Shown here: positions 26,846 to 36,578 of the stretch, one piece after another
How positions within the stretch are numbered: position 1 is the stretch's first letter
Layout: each line of letters begins with the position of its first letter
Source: Vogesella alkaliphila
GTDB taxonomy: Bacteria > Pseudomonadota > Gammaproteobacteria > Burkholderiales > Chromobacteriaceae
DNA: 64,000 bases
Reading direction: 5' to 3'
Assembly (NCBI RefSeq): GCF_014652475.1
Contig: NZ_BMYW01000007.1
Location: 1 to 64,000, forward strand
Translations under genes and position numbers: made by a program
Notes under the pieces: model-generated
What the model saw: only the letters and a program-made list of their open reading frames with translations
Told to the model about the DNA's origin: nothing
The model's database searches: none

Positions 26846-28291
26846 CTAAAAAGTTTTGCGCTGGCTGACCGGCGGTATCTGCATGGCTTCACGATACTTG
26901 GCTACGGTACGTCTTGCAACCTGTATGCCTTGTGCGACCAGCCGGTCGGCAATGGCGCTGTCAGACAGCGGTTTGTTGTGGTCTTCCGCATCGATGATCT
27001 GCCGGATCAGTGCCTTGATCGCGGTGGCGGAACACTCGCCACCACTGTCAGTATCGACCGAACTGCCAAAGAAATACTTGAGTTCGAACAAGCCACGGCT
27101 ACACAGCAGGTATTTCTGCGTGGTGACACGGGAGATGGTTGACTCATGCAGGCCGAGTTCTTCCGCGATGTCTCGCAGGATGAGCGGGCGCATGGCCACT
27201 TCACCTTGTTCAAAGAACGCTTGCTGTCTGTCAACAATAGATTCTGCCACTTTCAGGATGGTGTCAAACCGTTGTTGAATGTTTTTTACCAGCCAGCGCG
27301 CCTCTTGCAGCTGGCCGCCCAGATTATGGCTGCTACCTTTTTGTTGTAGCATGCCTGCATACATCTGGTTGACGCGCAGCTTGGGCAGCGTGCCCTGGTT
27401 GAGTCGCGCCACCCAGCGCTGCTGGCGTTTCACCACCAGGATGTCGGGCGCCACGTAGTGGGTCTCGCCCTGGTCGAAGCCGCTGCTGGGGCGCGGCCGC
27501 AGGCTGGCGAGCAGCGCGTGCGCGGTTTTCAGCTGCTGCTCGTCGATGGCGAGCAGCTTCTTGAGCTTGGTGAAGTCGCGGCTGCCCAAGAGCGGCAGAT
27601 GCTGCTGCACCATGTCCAGTGCCAGCTGGCGTACCGCGGCCGGTGCCGGGTGCTGCTGCAGTTGCAGGCTGAGGAATTCGCTGAGGTTGCGGCTGCCGAT
27701 GCCGGTCGGTTCGAACTGGGTCAGCAGCTTGCGCAGGCATTCCAGCTCGTCGCCTTCCACTTCCAGCTCCAGCGGCAGCTCGGCGGCGATATCGTCCAGC
27801 GAGGTCGGCAGGTAGCCGTCATCGTCCAGCTCGTCGATCAGCAGCGACATCAGTGCCTTGTCGCGCTGGCTGAGCTGGGTTTCGCCCATCTGCGCGGTCA
27901 GGTGCTCGCGCAGCGACGGCCGGCACGGGGTATTGAGGATGGGGTCGAACTCGTCGTCATCATCGTTGCGGCTGCTGCCGCTTCCGCCGCTGCCCCAGTC
28001 GCCGAGCAGGTCGCCGTCGTCGCGGCTGCTTTCCGGCTCCGGCCGCTCCGCCTCGCTAGTGCTGTCCGCCGCCGGCGTGTCGCCGCCGGGCGCCAGCACC
28101 GGCAACGGGCTGTCGGGTTCGTCATGGCTGTCGCTGCTGTCGGCACGTTCCAGCAGCGGGTTTTCCAGCAGGTAGCGCTCCAGCTCGGTACTGAGGTCCA
28201 GCGTCGACATCTGCAGCAGCTTGATCGATTGCTGCAACTGGGGGGTGAGCGTGAGTTGCTGGCTGGTTTTGAGCTGGAGGGTCTGTTTCAT
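26846..28291 (-). CDS. rpoN: RNA polymerase sigma-54 factor
   Basis: This alternative sigma factor needs AAA+ activators to open promoters. The 481 residues start with the glutamine-rich activator-response region (KTSQQLTLTPQLQQSIKLLQM). An acidic Ser/Asp/Glu-rich linker (about 50-110) and the core-binding domain follow. The helix-turn-helix LGLHESTISRVTTQKYL and the RpoN box ARRTVAKYRE sit near the C terminus. It starts 3 bp after lptB, so it shares the LPS-transport transcript. Confidence 0.97.
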   Translation of the reverse strand: MKQTLQLKTSQQLTLTPQLQQSIKLLQMSTLDLSTELERYLLENPLLERADSSDSHDEPDSPLPVLAPGGDTPAADSTSEAERPEPESSRDDGDLLGDWGSGGSGSSRNDDDDEFDPILNTPCRPSLREHLTAQMGETQLSQRDKALMSLLIDELDDDGYLPTSLDDIAAELPLELEVEGDELECLRKLLTQFEPTGIGSRNLSEFLSLQLQQHPAPAAVRQLALDMVQQHLPLLGSRDFTKLKKLLAIDEQQLKTAHALLASLRPRPSSGFDQGETHYVAPDILVVKRQQRWVARLNQGTLPKLRVNQMYAGMLQQKGSSHNLGGQLQEARWLVKNIQQRFDTILKVAESIVDRQQAFFEQGEVAMRPLILRDIAEELGLHESTISRVTTQKYLLCSRGLFELKYFFGSSVDTDSGGECSATAIKALIRQIIDAEDHNKPLSDSAIADRLVAQGIQVARRTVAKYREAMQIPPVSQRKTF

Positions 28292-28294
28292 GGC

Positions 28295-29019
<725 letters not shown>

Positions 29020-29023
<4 letters not shown>

Positions 29024-29529
29024 GGCGTGCCCTGTGTCTTGGGCTGCAGGATCACCGTCACGCGGCCGCCGTTGCCACTGCCGGCGGTGCCGCCGCTGGC
29101 CTGGTAGGTCTCGGTGGCGGTGTTGTAGACGATGACGGCGCCGCTGACCGAATCCTGGCCGCGCTTGACGCGGGCGTTGCCGGTCAGGGTGGCAAGGTTG
29201 GCCGCAGTGTTGTAGTGGACGTTGCTGGCGCTGCCTTCGACGTACTCATTGCTGCCGTCGACCTTCTGGCGGAAGGTGACCGGGCTGCCCTGCGCCTGCA
29301 GCTGCTGGTTGCCCTGTGCGTCGCGGGTCACGGTCACGCGTTGCGCCTTCAGGTTCAGCGTGCCCTGCACCACCACGACATTGCCCTCCCATACCGTCAC
29401 GCCTTTTTTCTGGTCCAGCGAGCCGCGGTCGGCGGACAGTTCGATCGGTTTTTCGCTGTCGGCCTTTTCGGCCATGACAGGGGCGCTCAGCACGAGGGCG
29501 GTCAGCGCGATCAGCACACTATGGCGCAT
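29020..29529 (-). CDS. lptA: LPS transport periplasmic protein LptA
   Basis: LptA forms the periplasmic bridge that carries LPS to LptDE. It has 169 residues, with a signal peptide (about 1-20, [18 protein letters not shown]) and an OstA-like beta-jellyroll ([30 protein letters not shown]). The C-terminal tail has [19 protein letters not shown]. An exact dispersed-motif copy (29197-29205) encodes Ala-Ala-Asn-Leu within it. It overlaps lptC by 11 bp and lptB by four. Confidence 0.94.
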
Positions 29530-30082
29530 AGGTAATCCTTACGTTGGACAGCAGGTTCAGCTGGCCGCTGTCCTGCTGGTAGATGAAGCCGGTCGATTTC
29601 AGTTGCGAAGTGCCGTAGTCGGCCACCAGCGGTGCGCGGTTGCTGGCACTGCGCGCGACGGTGTCGACATGCAGCACCGAGGTCTGCAGCAGGATGGCCG
29701 GCGCGGCGGCGGTGGCCTTGCGTTCCCAGCGCACATTATCGCTGAAGTCCGCCGTTTTCTGCTGCTTGTGGTAGCGCCCGGCCGCGGCCGTCACCGTGTA
29801 GTCGGGGACGCCCTGCTGGAAGACTTCGATGCGCGGCTGACTGAGATAGACATTCGGATTGCGCGGCAGTTGCCACATCTGGGCCGCCTGCATGTACTGC
29901 TGCGGCCGGCCCTGGGCGTCGAAGCGCTTGGCCGTCAGCTGTTTGATGGTGTACTCCGGCCGGCTCAGGTCGAGCTTGCCTGGCGCATCGTCGCGCTGCA
30001 TGGTCAGCACGTTGAGCCAGAAGGCGAGCAGGGCCATGCCCAGCATCAGGCCCAGCGGAAACAGGCGGGCGGCGCGGTTCAT
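29519..30082 (-). CDS. lptC: LPS export system protein LptC
   Basis: This bitopic inner-membrane protein receives LPS from LptB2FG. It has 187 residues with one N-terminal membrane helix (about 6-25, LFPLGLMLGMALLAFWLNVL) and a periplasmic jellyroll. RPEYTIKQLTAKRFDAQGRPQ is typical. ATG 30082 (MNRAARLFPLG) overlaps the kdsC stop by four bases; the frame is open further up but that part is kdsC in another frame. Confidence 0.93.
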   Translation of the reverse strand: MNRAARLFPLGLMLGMALLAFWLNVLTMQRDDAPGKLDLSRPEYTIKQLTAKRFDAQGRPQQYMQAAQMWQLPRNPNVYLSQPRIEVFQQGVPDYTVTAAAGRYHKQQKTADFSDNVRWERKATAAAPAILLQTSVLHVDTVARSASNRAPLVADYGTSQLKSTGFIYQQDSGQLNLLSNVRITYAP

Positions 30083-30603
30083 GCCAGGTAGCCGGCCATC
30101 AGGCGGTCGTAGTTGCCCTGCGCCTGCAGGATCAGTTCGCACAGCTCGCGCACCGCGCCCTGACCACCGCTGCAGCCGGTGACGAAGTGGGCGTGCTGGC
30201 GCACGAAGCTGGGCGCATCCGGTACCGCCACCGCCAGGCCGACGCGGCTCATCACCGGCAGGTCGATGACGTCGTCGCCGATGTAGGCGCAGTCGGCGGC
30301 ATCAATACCGGTCTTCTGCAGCAGCTCGGCCAGCGCGGTGCGCTTGTCGTGCACGCCGGCGTAGTAGTGGTCGATGCCGAGGCCGCGGGCGCGGTGGGCG
30401 ACGCCGGGGGCGTCGCGGCCGGTGATGATCGCCAGCTGCACGCCGGTGGACTGCAGCATGCGCAGGCCGTGGCCGTCCAGGGTGTTGAACGCTTTCAGCT
30501 CCTCGCCGCTGGCGGTGATGAAGATGCGGCCGTCGGTCAGGACGCCGTCCACATCCATGATCAGCAGTCGCGTGCGTTTGGCCAGTTCGGTGATGGTTTG
30601 CAT
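30079..30603 (-). CDS. kdsC: 3-deoxy-manno-octulosonate-8-phosphate phosphatase
   Basis: This HAD-family phosphatase releases Kdo from Kdo-8-phosphate. The 174 residues include the nucleophile motif MDVDGVLTDGRIF, ITGRD, the lysine of HDKRTAL and IGDDVIDLPVM, a complete HAD set. It lies 8 bp after kdsD and overlaps lptC. Confidence 0.96.
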   Translation of the reverse strand: MQTITELAKRTRLLIMDVDGVLTDGRIFITASGEELKAFNTLDGHGLRMLQSTGVQLAIITGRDAPGVAHRARGLGIDHYYAGVHDKRTALAELLQKTGIDAADCAYIGDDVIDLPVMSRVGLAVAVPDAPSFVRQHAHFVTGCSGGQGAVRELCELILQAQGNYDRLMAGYLA

Positions 30604-30611
30604 GGTGTCTC

Positions 30612-31592
30612 TCAGACCACGCCTGCCTTGAGCAGGTCGTGCATGTTCAGGGCGCCCACCAGATTGCCGGCGCGGTCGGTGACCAGCAGGCCGTTGATCT
30701 TGTGGTGTTCCATTTCGTTGGCCGCCTCGGTGGCCAGGCGGTGCGATTCGATAGTGCGCGGCTGGCGCGCCATCACGTCGTCGATGCAGAGGCCGGCCAG
30801 ATCCAGGCTCCGGTCCAGCGTGCGGCGCAGGTCGCCGTCGGTGAAGATGCCGAGCAGGCGGCCGTCGGCGTCGCAGATCGCCGTCATGCCCAGGCCCTTG
30901 CGCGTCATCTCCAGCAGCGCGTCCTTCAGGCTGCTGCCGCTCATGACCCGCGGCAGCGCGTCGCCGCCGTGCATCAGGTCGCTGATGTGAACCAGCAGCT
31001 TGCGGCCGAGGCTGCCGCCGGGATGCGACAGCGCAAAGTCTTCCGGCTTGAAGTCTCGCGCGTCAAGCAGGGCCACCGCCAGCGCGTCGCCCAGCGCCAG
31101 CGCCGCGGTGGTGCTGGCGGTCGGCGCCAGCCCCAGCGGGCAGGCTTCCTTCTCCACGCCGGCGTCGAGGTGGATGCTGGCCTCGGTCGCCAGCGTCGAC
31201 TGCGGGCGCCCGGTCAGCGCGATGATGGGCACGCCCTTGCGCTTCAGCGCCGGCAGCAGCGCCAGCAACTCGTCGCTCTCGCCGGAGTTGGACAGCGCCA
31301 GCAGGATGTCGCGTTCGGTCAGCATGCCGAGGTCGCCGTGGGCGGCCTCCGCCGGGTGCATGAAAAACGCCGGCGTGCCGGTGCTGGCCAGCGTGGCGGC
31401 GATCTTGTTGCCGATGTGGCCGGACTTGCCCATGCCGCTGACCACCACCCGGCCTTCGCAGGCCAGGATCAGTTCGACCGCTGCGCTGAAGCTGTCGTCC
31501 AGCCGCGACGCCAGCCGGGTAATGGCGGCGGCTTCGATGGCGAGCACTTCGCGCGCCAGCGCGAGGCAGGATTGTTTTTGGTCATTTTTCAT
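30612..31592 (-). CDS. kdsD: Arabinose-5-phosphate isomerase
   Basis: It converts ribulose-5-phosphate to arabinose-5-phosphate, the first committed step to Kdo. The 326 residues form an N-terminal SIS domain (about 35-185, VVVSGMGKSGHIGNKIAATLASTGTP, LALSNSGESDEL) and two CBS domains (about 205-326). ATG 31592 is chosen over TTG 31601. It is first in the kdsD-kdsC-lptC-lptA-lptB-rpoN-hpf run. A TATAAT (minus strand, 31606-31601) lies very close to the start and would imply a very short leader if used. Confidence 0.95.
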   Translation of the reverse strand: MKNDQKQSCLALAREVLAIEAAAITRLASRLDDSFSAAVELILACEGRVVVSGMGKSGHIGNKIAATLASTGTPAFFMHPAEAAHGDLGMLTERDILLALSNSGESDELLALLPALKRKGVPIIALTGRPQSTLATEASIHLDAGVEKEACPLGLAPTASTTAALALGDALAVALLDARDFKPEDFALSHPGGSLGRKLLVHISDLMHGGDALPRVMSGSSLKDALLEMTRKGLGMTAICDADGRLLGIFTDGDLRRTLDRSLDLAGLCIDDVMARQPRTIESHRLATEAANEMEHHKINGLLVTDRAGNLVGALNMHDLLKAGVV

Positions 31593-31691
31593 AATGCGCA
31601 ATTATATCAGCTTATAATCGCCGGGCACCGCCTGGCGGGTGCAAGTTTTGCTTGAGCGCCATTCAATTCCCTATCTGGAGCCGTTTTTCCG

Positions 31692-33659
31692 ATGCACTCC
31701 CTGTCTCCCATCGTGTTGGTATTGCTGGTCGCCGTGCTGGCGGTGACCGCGTGCCGCAGTCTGCGCGTGCCACCCATGCTGGGTTATCTGGTGGTCGGCT
31801 TCATGGCCGGTCCCGGCGTGATGAACCTGATCCCGCTGGGCGAGGAGACCGAGTTCCTCGGCGAGATCGGCATCGTGTTCATGATGTTCTCCATCGGGCT
31901 GGAGTTCTCGCTGGCCAAGCTGAAGGCGATGCGGCAGCTGGTGTTCGGTATCGGCCTGGCGCAGGTGGTGCTGACCCTGTTCCTGATCGGCGCCATCGTG
32001 TGGTGGCTGACCGGCAGCCCGCTGGCCGGCTTTGCCGTCGGCGGCGCGCTGGCGCTGTCGTCGACGGCCATCGTCAGCAAGCTGTTGTCCGAGCGCCTGG
32101 AAATGGCGCAGCCGCACGGCCAGCTGGCGATCGGCGTGCTGCTGTTCCAGGACCTGGCGGTGGTGCCGCTGCTGATCCTGTTGCCGGCGTTTGCGGCCAA
32201 CTCCGACAGCCTGTGGACGGATCTGGGCCTCGCGCTGCTCAAGGTGGTGGCGGTGATGAGCCTGCTGCTGGTGTTCGGCCAGCGCCTGATGCGGCCATGG
32301 TTCCACCTGGTGGCGCGGCAGCGTTCCGGCGAGCTGTTCACCATCAACGTGCTGCTGGTGACGCTGGGCATCGCCTTCCTCACCCAGCTGGCCGGGCTGT
32401 CGCTGGCGCTGGGCGCCTTCGTCGCCGGCATGCTGATCTCGGAAACGGAGTACCGCTTCCAGGTGGAGGAGGACATCAAGCCGTTCCGCGACATCCTGCT
32501 CGGCTTCTTCTTCGTCACCGTCGGCATGAAGCTGGACATCGGCGTGCTGCTCGACCGCGCCGGCGACATCGGCGTGATGCTGCTGCTGTTGCTGCCGGTG
32601 AAGCTGGCGGTGGTGTTCCTGCTGGCACGGCTGTTCGGCCAGCGCGCGCGGGACAGCCTGAAGGGCGCGCTGGCGCTGGCGCAGGGTGGCGAATTCGGCT
32701 TCGTGCTGCTGGCGCTGTCCGGCAACCTGGGCCTGATCTCGTCGCCGGTGGAGCAGTCGGCGCTGGCCGCGATCGTGCTGTCGATGCTGGCGGCGCCGTT
32801 CCTGATCCAGCACGCCGAGCGCATCTGCAGCCGTCTGATCCGGCAGGACTGGGCGCTGCAGGCGGTGGACCTGCACCAGATACTGGTGCAGAGCATGGCC
32901 AAGGACGAACACGTGATCATCTGCGGCTACGGCCGCAGCGGGCAGTCGCTGGCGCGGCTGCTGGAGGCGGAGGGCATCTCCTTTTTCGCGCTGGACATGG
33001 ACCCGGAGCGGGTGCGCGAGGCGGGCGAGGCGGGCGACCCGGTGGTGTTCGGCGACGCCGCCAAGCGCGAGGTGCTGATGGCGGCCGGCGCGATGCGCGC
33101 CAAGACGGTGGTGATCACCTTTGCCGACACCCACGCCTCGGAGCGCATCATCCACATGGTGCACGAGGTGCGTCGCGACCTGCCGGTGATCGTGCGTACC
33201 ATCGACGACACCGACATCAACCGCCTGCGCGAGGCCGGCGCCGACGAGGTGGTGGCCGAGGTGATGGAGGGCAGCCTGATGCTGGCCTCGCACGCGCTGA
33301 TGGTGATGGAGGTGCCGATGAGCCGCGTGCTGCGCCGCATCCGCGCCGTGCGCGAACAGCGCTACAGCCTGTTCACCGGCTTCTTCCGCGGCGCCAGCGA
33401 CGAGCTGGACGGCATCGACGACAGCGACCAGCCGCGCCTGCTCAGCGTGCAGCTGGTGGCCGGCGCCCACGCCATCGGCATGCCGCTGGGCGGGGTGAAG
33501 CTGGACAGCCTGGGCGTCGGGGTGCGCGGCATCCGCCGCCGCAACGTCCGTCTCGCCCACGTGGGGGCGGATTCGGAATTGCAGGAAGGCGACGTGCTGG
33601 TGCTGCTCGGCCGGCCGGCGGCGCTGGCCCAGGCGGAGGCGCTGCTGTTGCAGGGTTAG
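31692..33659 (+). CDS. CPA2-type monovalent cation:proton antiporter with RCK domains
   Basis: This 655-residue inner-membrane antiporter resembles KefB/KefC/YbaL. About 12-13 membrane segments span about 5-385. The exchange-domain motifs GGALALSSTAIVSKLLSER and LLFQDLAVVPLLIL are visible, with the conserved Asp in FQDLAV. The RCK-N (NAD-binding) domain starts at about 405 with HVIICGYGRSGQSLARLLE. A C-terminal RCK-C/TrkA-C domain lies at about 570-655. No KefF/KefG ancillary gene is adjacent, so glutathione gating is uncertain. A TATAAT at 31613-31618 lies 74 bp before the ATG and is a possible -10. Confidence 0.92.
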   Translation: MHSLSPIVLVLLVAVLAVTACRSLRVPPMLGYLVVGFMAGPGVMNLIPLGEETEFLGEIGIVFMMFSIGLEFSLAKLKAMRQLVFGIGLAQVVLTLFLIGAIVWWLTGSPLAGFAVGGALALSSTAIVSKLLSERLEMAQPHGQLAIGVLLFQDLAVVPLLILLPAFAANSDSLWTDLGLALLKVVAVMSLLLVFGQRLMRPWFHLVARQRSGELFTINVLLVTLGIAFLTQLAGLSLALGAFVAGMLISETEYRFQVEEDIKPFRDILLGFFFVTVGMKLDIGVLLDRAGDIGVMLLLLLPVKLAVVFLLARLFGQRARDSLKGALALAQGGEFGFVLLALSGNLGLISSPVEQSALAAIVLSMLAAPFLIQHAERICSRLIRQDWALQAVDLHQILVQSMAKDEHVIICGYGRSGQSLARLLEAEGISFFALDMDPERVREAGEAGDPVVFGDAAKREVLMAAGAMRAKTVVITFADTHASERIIHMVHEVRRDLPVIVRTIDDTDINRLREAGADEVVAEVMEGSLMLASHALMVMEVPMSRVLRRIRAVREQRYSLFTGFFRGASDELDGIDDSDQPRLLSVQLVAGAHAIGMPLGGVKLDSLGVGVRGIRRRNVRLAHVGADSELQEGDVLVLLGRPAALAQAEALLLQG

Positions 33660-33680
33660 TGGCGTGCGGACTGTTGCCGG

Positions 33681-33721
33681 ATTGCGGCCAACCTTGACGT
33701 CAAGGTTGGCCGCAATGTTTT
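33681..33721 (+). repeat. Perfect 36-bp palindrome made of two motif copies, with T tract
   Basis: Positions 33681-33698 and 33699-33716 are exact reverse complements. Each half contains GCGGCCAACCTTG. GTTTTTGG follows on the plus strand. It lies 21 bp past the antiporter stop, so besides being a repeat pair it may act as that gene's transcription terminator. Confidence 0.93.
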
Positions 33722-33857
33722 TGGGGTTCGCGCGGCGCGGAGTTTGACGGTGTGCGGAGGTGGGAAGGGCGGGGATGCCGGCTCGTCGCCAGTGGCGGTG
33801 CCGGCAGGCGTCAGGGTGCCGGGGCGGGGGACGCCTCTGCCGGCGGTGCAAGGCACT

Positions 33858-33882
33858 GCGGCCAACCCTCAGGGTTGGCCGC
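33858..33882. repeat. Inverted pair of the motif near the 3' end of the AsmA-like gene
   Basis: GCGGCCAACCCT and AGGGTTGGCCGC face each other around a single C. It lies 25 bp beyond the AsmA-like stop codon on the minus strand. No T tract is seen on that side. Confidence 0.85.
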
Positions 33883-33907
33883 CATCCGGTGCCCGCACCG
33901 CTTGTGG

Positions 33908-36076
33908 CTACGGCTTGCCCGGCAGGATGCTGGTGATCTGCTTGCCCAGTTCCTGCTTCAGCACCTGCTGTTTCTCGCCCTCGGTTTTCTTGCCCTTGAC
34001 CATGGCGTTGAAGTCCAGCGAGTACACCGGCTGCTGCAGCGGGCCGGTGATCTTCAGCGGGATGCTGATGCCGCCCAGCCTGGCGAAGGCGCTGGGGTTG
34101 GCCTGCACGTCCAGCGTGTAGTCGATGATGCTCTGCGTCAGGTCGAACTTGCCGCTGCCGCGGACATTGACCAGCGACGACGCCAGCTTCATGTCCTGGT
34201 TGCGCGCCACGCCGTCCTGCAGCTCGAACTGCGCCGACAGCGCGGAGAAGGTGGTCTTCTGGTCCGGCGCGGTGCTGACCGGGCCGCTCCAGCGTTCGCT
34301 CTCGCCGGGCAGGTCGCGCAGTGCGGCGACGAGGTCGATGCCGGTCAGCGCACCGCGCTCCAGCCGCGCGGCGACCTTGCCGTTGAGGGTGTTGCGCAGC
34401 GCCTGCAGCGATTGCCCCTTCGCCTCCAGCTGCACCCAGCCGTTGCCGCTGCCCTCGATGCGGCTGAAGGCGAACAGGTCCAGCATCAGCGGCCGGATCT
34501 GCATCCCGGTCAGCTCCTGCTGCAGCGTCAGCCGCGGCACGCGCTCGCGGAACAGCGTGGCGCTGCCGGTGAGGTGGCCTTCGTAGATGTCGGCGGTGAG
34601 CTTGTCCAGCTGCAGCTGCTGCGGGGTGCCGGTGACGTCGGCGTTGATGCCGTTGATGCGGAAATTGCCGACCGCAAGCTCGCCGATGGCGAGCTTGCCC
34701 TGCACATTGATGAAGTCCATCCAGTCGAGGCGGAACGGCTTGTCGTTCTGGAACAGCGCCACCGCCTGCTCTGCCTTCTGCTCCGGCAGGTAGCGGTTGA
34801 GGTCGAGCTTGCCGATCGACAGCGTCGCCTCGTGGCGCGGCGCGACGAAGCCGTACTGGGTGATGGTGGAGGCGAGCTTGGCGCCGTCCAGCTCGCCGCT
34901 GACGCGCAGGTTGAGGCGGCTGTCGGCGAGGTCGCCTTCCAGCGCGCCCTGCAGCGTGGCGCGCAGTTGGCCGCGCGGCAGCTCCGGGGTTTTCAGGTGG
35001 GCGGACAGCGTCAGCGGGCTCATGTTGAGCAGGCTGAACTGGGCCAGCTTCAACGGCGCCTGCACCACCATGTTCAGCGAGTGCGGGCCGACGCTCCACG
35101 AGAAGTCGTTGTTGCTGCTGGCGGCGAACAGGCCGTTCTGGTTCAGCTGCAGCTGTGCCAGCCGGCTGCTGAAACGGTACTGCGTGCGCTGGTAGCTGAT
35201 GTTGCCGCTGAGGCTGGCCGCCGGCGTGCTCAGCTCGCTGAGGCTGGCGCTGACGGTGGGGATCAGGATCTCGCTGTGGCTGCCCGGCTTGGTGGTGTCG
35301 ATGCCGACCTTCAGCGTCTCGCCCTGTGCCAGCAGCGTGGCCAGGTTCAGCTGCAGCTTGCCGCTGGCATTGACGCGGATCTCGCCCAGCTCCTCGCTGC
35401 TGCTGATGGCGGTGGCGTTGAATTGCGGGATGTCGATCTGGTCGTCGTTGCGGGTGAACGGCGCGGTCAGCGACAGGTTCACCAGCCGGCCGCCGCTTTG
35501 CAGGCGGCCGCCGAAGGCCATCTGCGCATTGGCGCGCAGCTCGTCGGCGAGCAGGCTGGCGTCTTCCAGCTTCAGCAGCTGGCCGTTGACGCGGTCCTGG
35601 TATTCCAGCCGGGTGCCGTTGATGGCCAGCGAGTCGAGGTTGAACATGAACTTGCTCGACGGGCGGTTGCGCAGCAGGTCGGCGAAGTTGAGGCTACCGT
35701 CGGTCTGCCGCACCACGGTCAGCTGCGCGTCGTGCAGCGCGACATGGGTGATTTCCAGGCGGCCGAACAGCAGCGGCAGCCACGCCAGCCGCGCCTCGAT
35801 CTGCGCGACGTGGGCGAACGGCGTCCTGCCGTCCTGTTCGCTGACGCGCACCTCGCTGATCTTCAGCCCCGGCGACGGCAGCAGCATCGGCGAAATGGTG
35901 CCGCCTATGCTCAGCGTGCGGCCGCTGTCGGCCAGCGAGCGCTCCAGGTTGCGGCGCGCGCTGTCGGCGTCAAAACGGGTAAAGAACAGCGTCAGGATGG
36001 CAACGAACAGGATGCCCAATGTCAGCAACGTATAGACGGAGATTTTGAGCCATAGCCGGCCGGAGTTCCAGTTCAT
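33908..36076 (-). CDS. AsmA family protein
   Basis: This 722-residue protein has one N-terminal membrane helix (about 10-31, ISVYTLLTLGILFVAILTLFF) and a long beta-rich periplasmic region. The AsmA N-terminal motif (SLADSGRTLSIGGTISPMLLPSPGLKISEVRV) and C-terminal AsmA repeats (NTLNGKVAARLERGALTGIDLV, then the VRGSGKFDLTQ region) are visible. The AsmA/TamB-like group is thought to aid lipid movement or outer-membrane assembly. ATG 36076 is used. It lies alone between the antiporter (convergent) and a tRNA gene. Confidence 0.88.
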   Translation of the reverse strand: MNWNSGRLWLKISVYTLLTLGILFVAILTLFFTRFDADSARRNLERSLADSGRTLSIGGTISPMLLPSPGLKISEVRVSEQDGRTPFAHVAQIEARLAWLPLLFGRLEITHVALHDAQLTVVRQTDGSLNFADLLRNRPSSKFMFNLDSLAINGTRLEYQDRVNGQLLKLEDASLLADELRANAQMAFGGRLQSGGRLVNLSLTAPFTRNDDQIDIPQFNATAISSSEELGEIRVNASGKLQLNLATLLAQGETLKVGIDTTKPGSHSEILIPTVSASLSELSTPAASLSGNISYQRTQYRFSSRLAQLQLNQNGLFAASSNNDFSWSVGPHSLNMVVQAPLKLAQFSLLNMSPLTLSAHLKTPELPRGQLRATLQGALEGDLADSRLNLRVSGELDGAKLASTITQYGFVAPRHEATLSIGKLDLNRYLPEQKAEQAVALFQNDKPFRLDWMDFINVQGKLAIGELAVGNFRINGINADVTGTPQQLQLDKLTADIYEGHLTGSATLFRERVPRLTLQQELTGMQIRPLMLDLFAFSRIEGSGNGWVQLEAKGQSLQALRNTLNGKVAARLERGALTGIDLVAALRDLPGESERWSGPVSTAPDQKTTFSALSAQFELQDGVARNQDMKLASSLVNVRGSGKFDLTQSIIDYTLDVQANPSAFARLGGISIPLKITGPLQQPVYSLDFNAMVKGKKTEGEKQQVLKQELGKQITSILPGKP

Positions 36077-36118
36077 GGGCGTGCGGTTCTGGGGCGGTCA
36101 AAAGGGGGAGGGCGGTCA

Positions 36119-36192
36119 TGGAGCGGGTGAAGGGAATCGAACCCTCGTCGTAAGCTTGGGAAGCTTCTGCTCTACCATTGAGCTACACCCGC
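36119..36192 (-). tRNA. tRNA-Gly (anticodon CCC)
   Basis: A 74-nt tRNA reads on the minus strand. The acceptor stem pairs GCGGGTG with CACCCGC. The D arm has AGCTCAATGGTAGAGC, the anticodon loop is TTCCCAA (anticodon CCC), and the T arm is GAGGGTTCGATTCCCTT. The CCA end is encoded (36121-36119). It closely resembles E. coli tRNA-Gly(CCC). It is a single gene, not an array. Confidence 0.95.
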
Positions 36193-36207
36193 ACAAGGCG
36201 AGCGCAG

Positions 36208-36236
36208 AGTATACGCATAGCGGCTGCGCCTTGCAA
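36208..36236 (-). promoter_or_regulatory. Promoter of the tRNA-Gly gene
   Basis: On the minus strand TTGCAA (36236-36231) and TATACT (36213-36208) are separated by exactly 17 bp. The predicted start is about 8-10 bp before the mature tRNA. GC-rich discriminator bases follow the -10, as usual for stable-RNA promoters. Confidence 0.7.
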
Positions 36237-36578
36237 TGCGCCGGTTCCCCTGCGCCGCCAGACATGGTATTTTCGCCGATTGTATTCCGTATACAGGACC
36301 GCCCCGGCCGACATGGCCGCGGGCGGTCGTGGCTTTACTGACAAGGCCATGCGTTCTTTCCTGAGCGGGCGGCGGCGCGCAGTCAACCGGTACTGCGCCT
36401 GCCTGGTCCGCGACGGACAGCCTACCCGGCTGCAGTCATCCGCCAACCGGCAGCAATCATGCCGGTCGGCGGCTGCAACGAGCGCCAGACGAGCCGCCCG
36501 GTTCACCGACCCGGCGGTTTCTTGCGCAGCCGGCTATCCGCCGGCGGTTTTCGTTCCGTTTTTGAAAAGAAGTGGTGT
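36237..36578. other. Intergenic region before the NSS transporter gene
   Basis: This stretch of about 340 bp has no credible gene. An open frame from 36459 runs into the transporter, but its N-terminal extension is Arg/Cys-rich and unlike the family. An A+T-richer spot with GTAT-tccgt-ATAC lies near 36283-36295, and GC-rich inverted segments lie at 36315-36335 and 36525-36548. The transporter promoter is probably here but I cannot place it. Confidence 0.4.

Noticed and set aside
33660-33907. Small mobile element such as a MITE carrying the palindromes
   Set aside because: The inverted pairs are isolated words with no shared flanks, target duplication or constant length, so they fit a dispersed short signal better than a transposable unit.
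31671-35099. A 1142-codon open frame on the minus strand across the antiporter and AsmA-like genes
   Set aside because: High G+C makes long antisense frames common. Its sequence is His/Gln/Arg-rich low complexity with no domain, and it lies over two well-supported genes.
36459-36578. N-terminal extension of the NSS transporter
   Set aside because: The added 40 residues are Arg- and Cys-rich and absent from the family; the conserved start lies at 36579.
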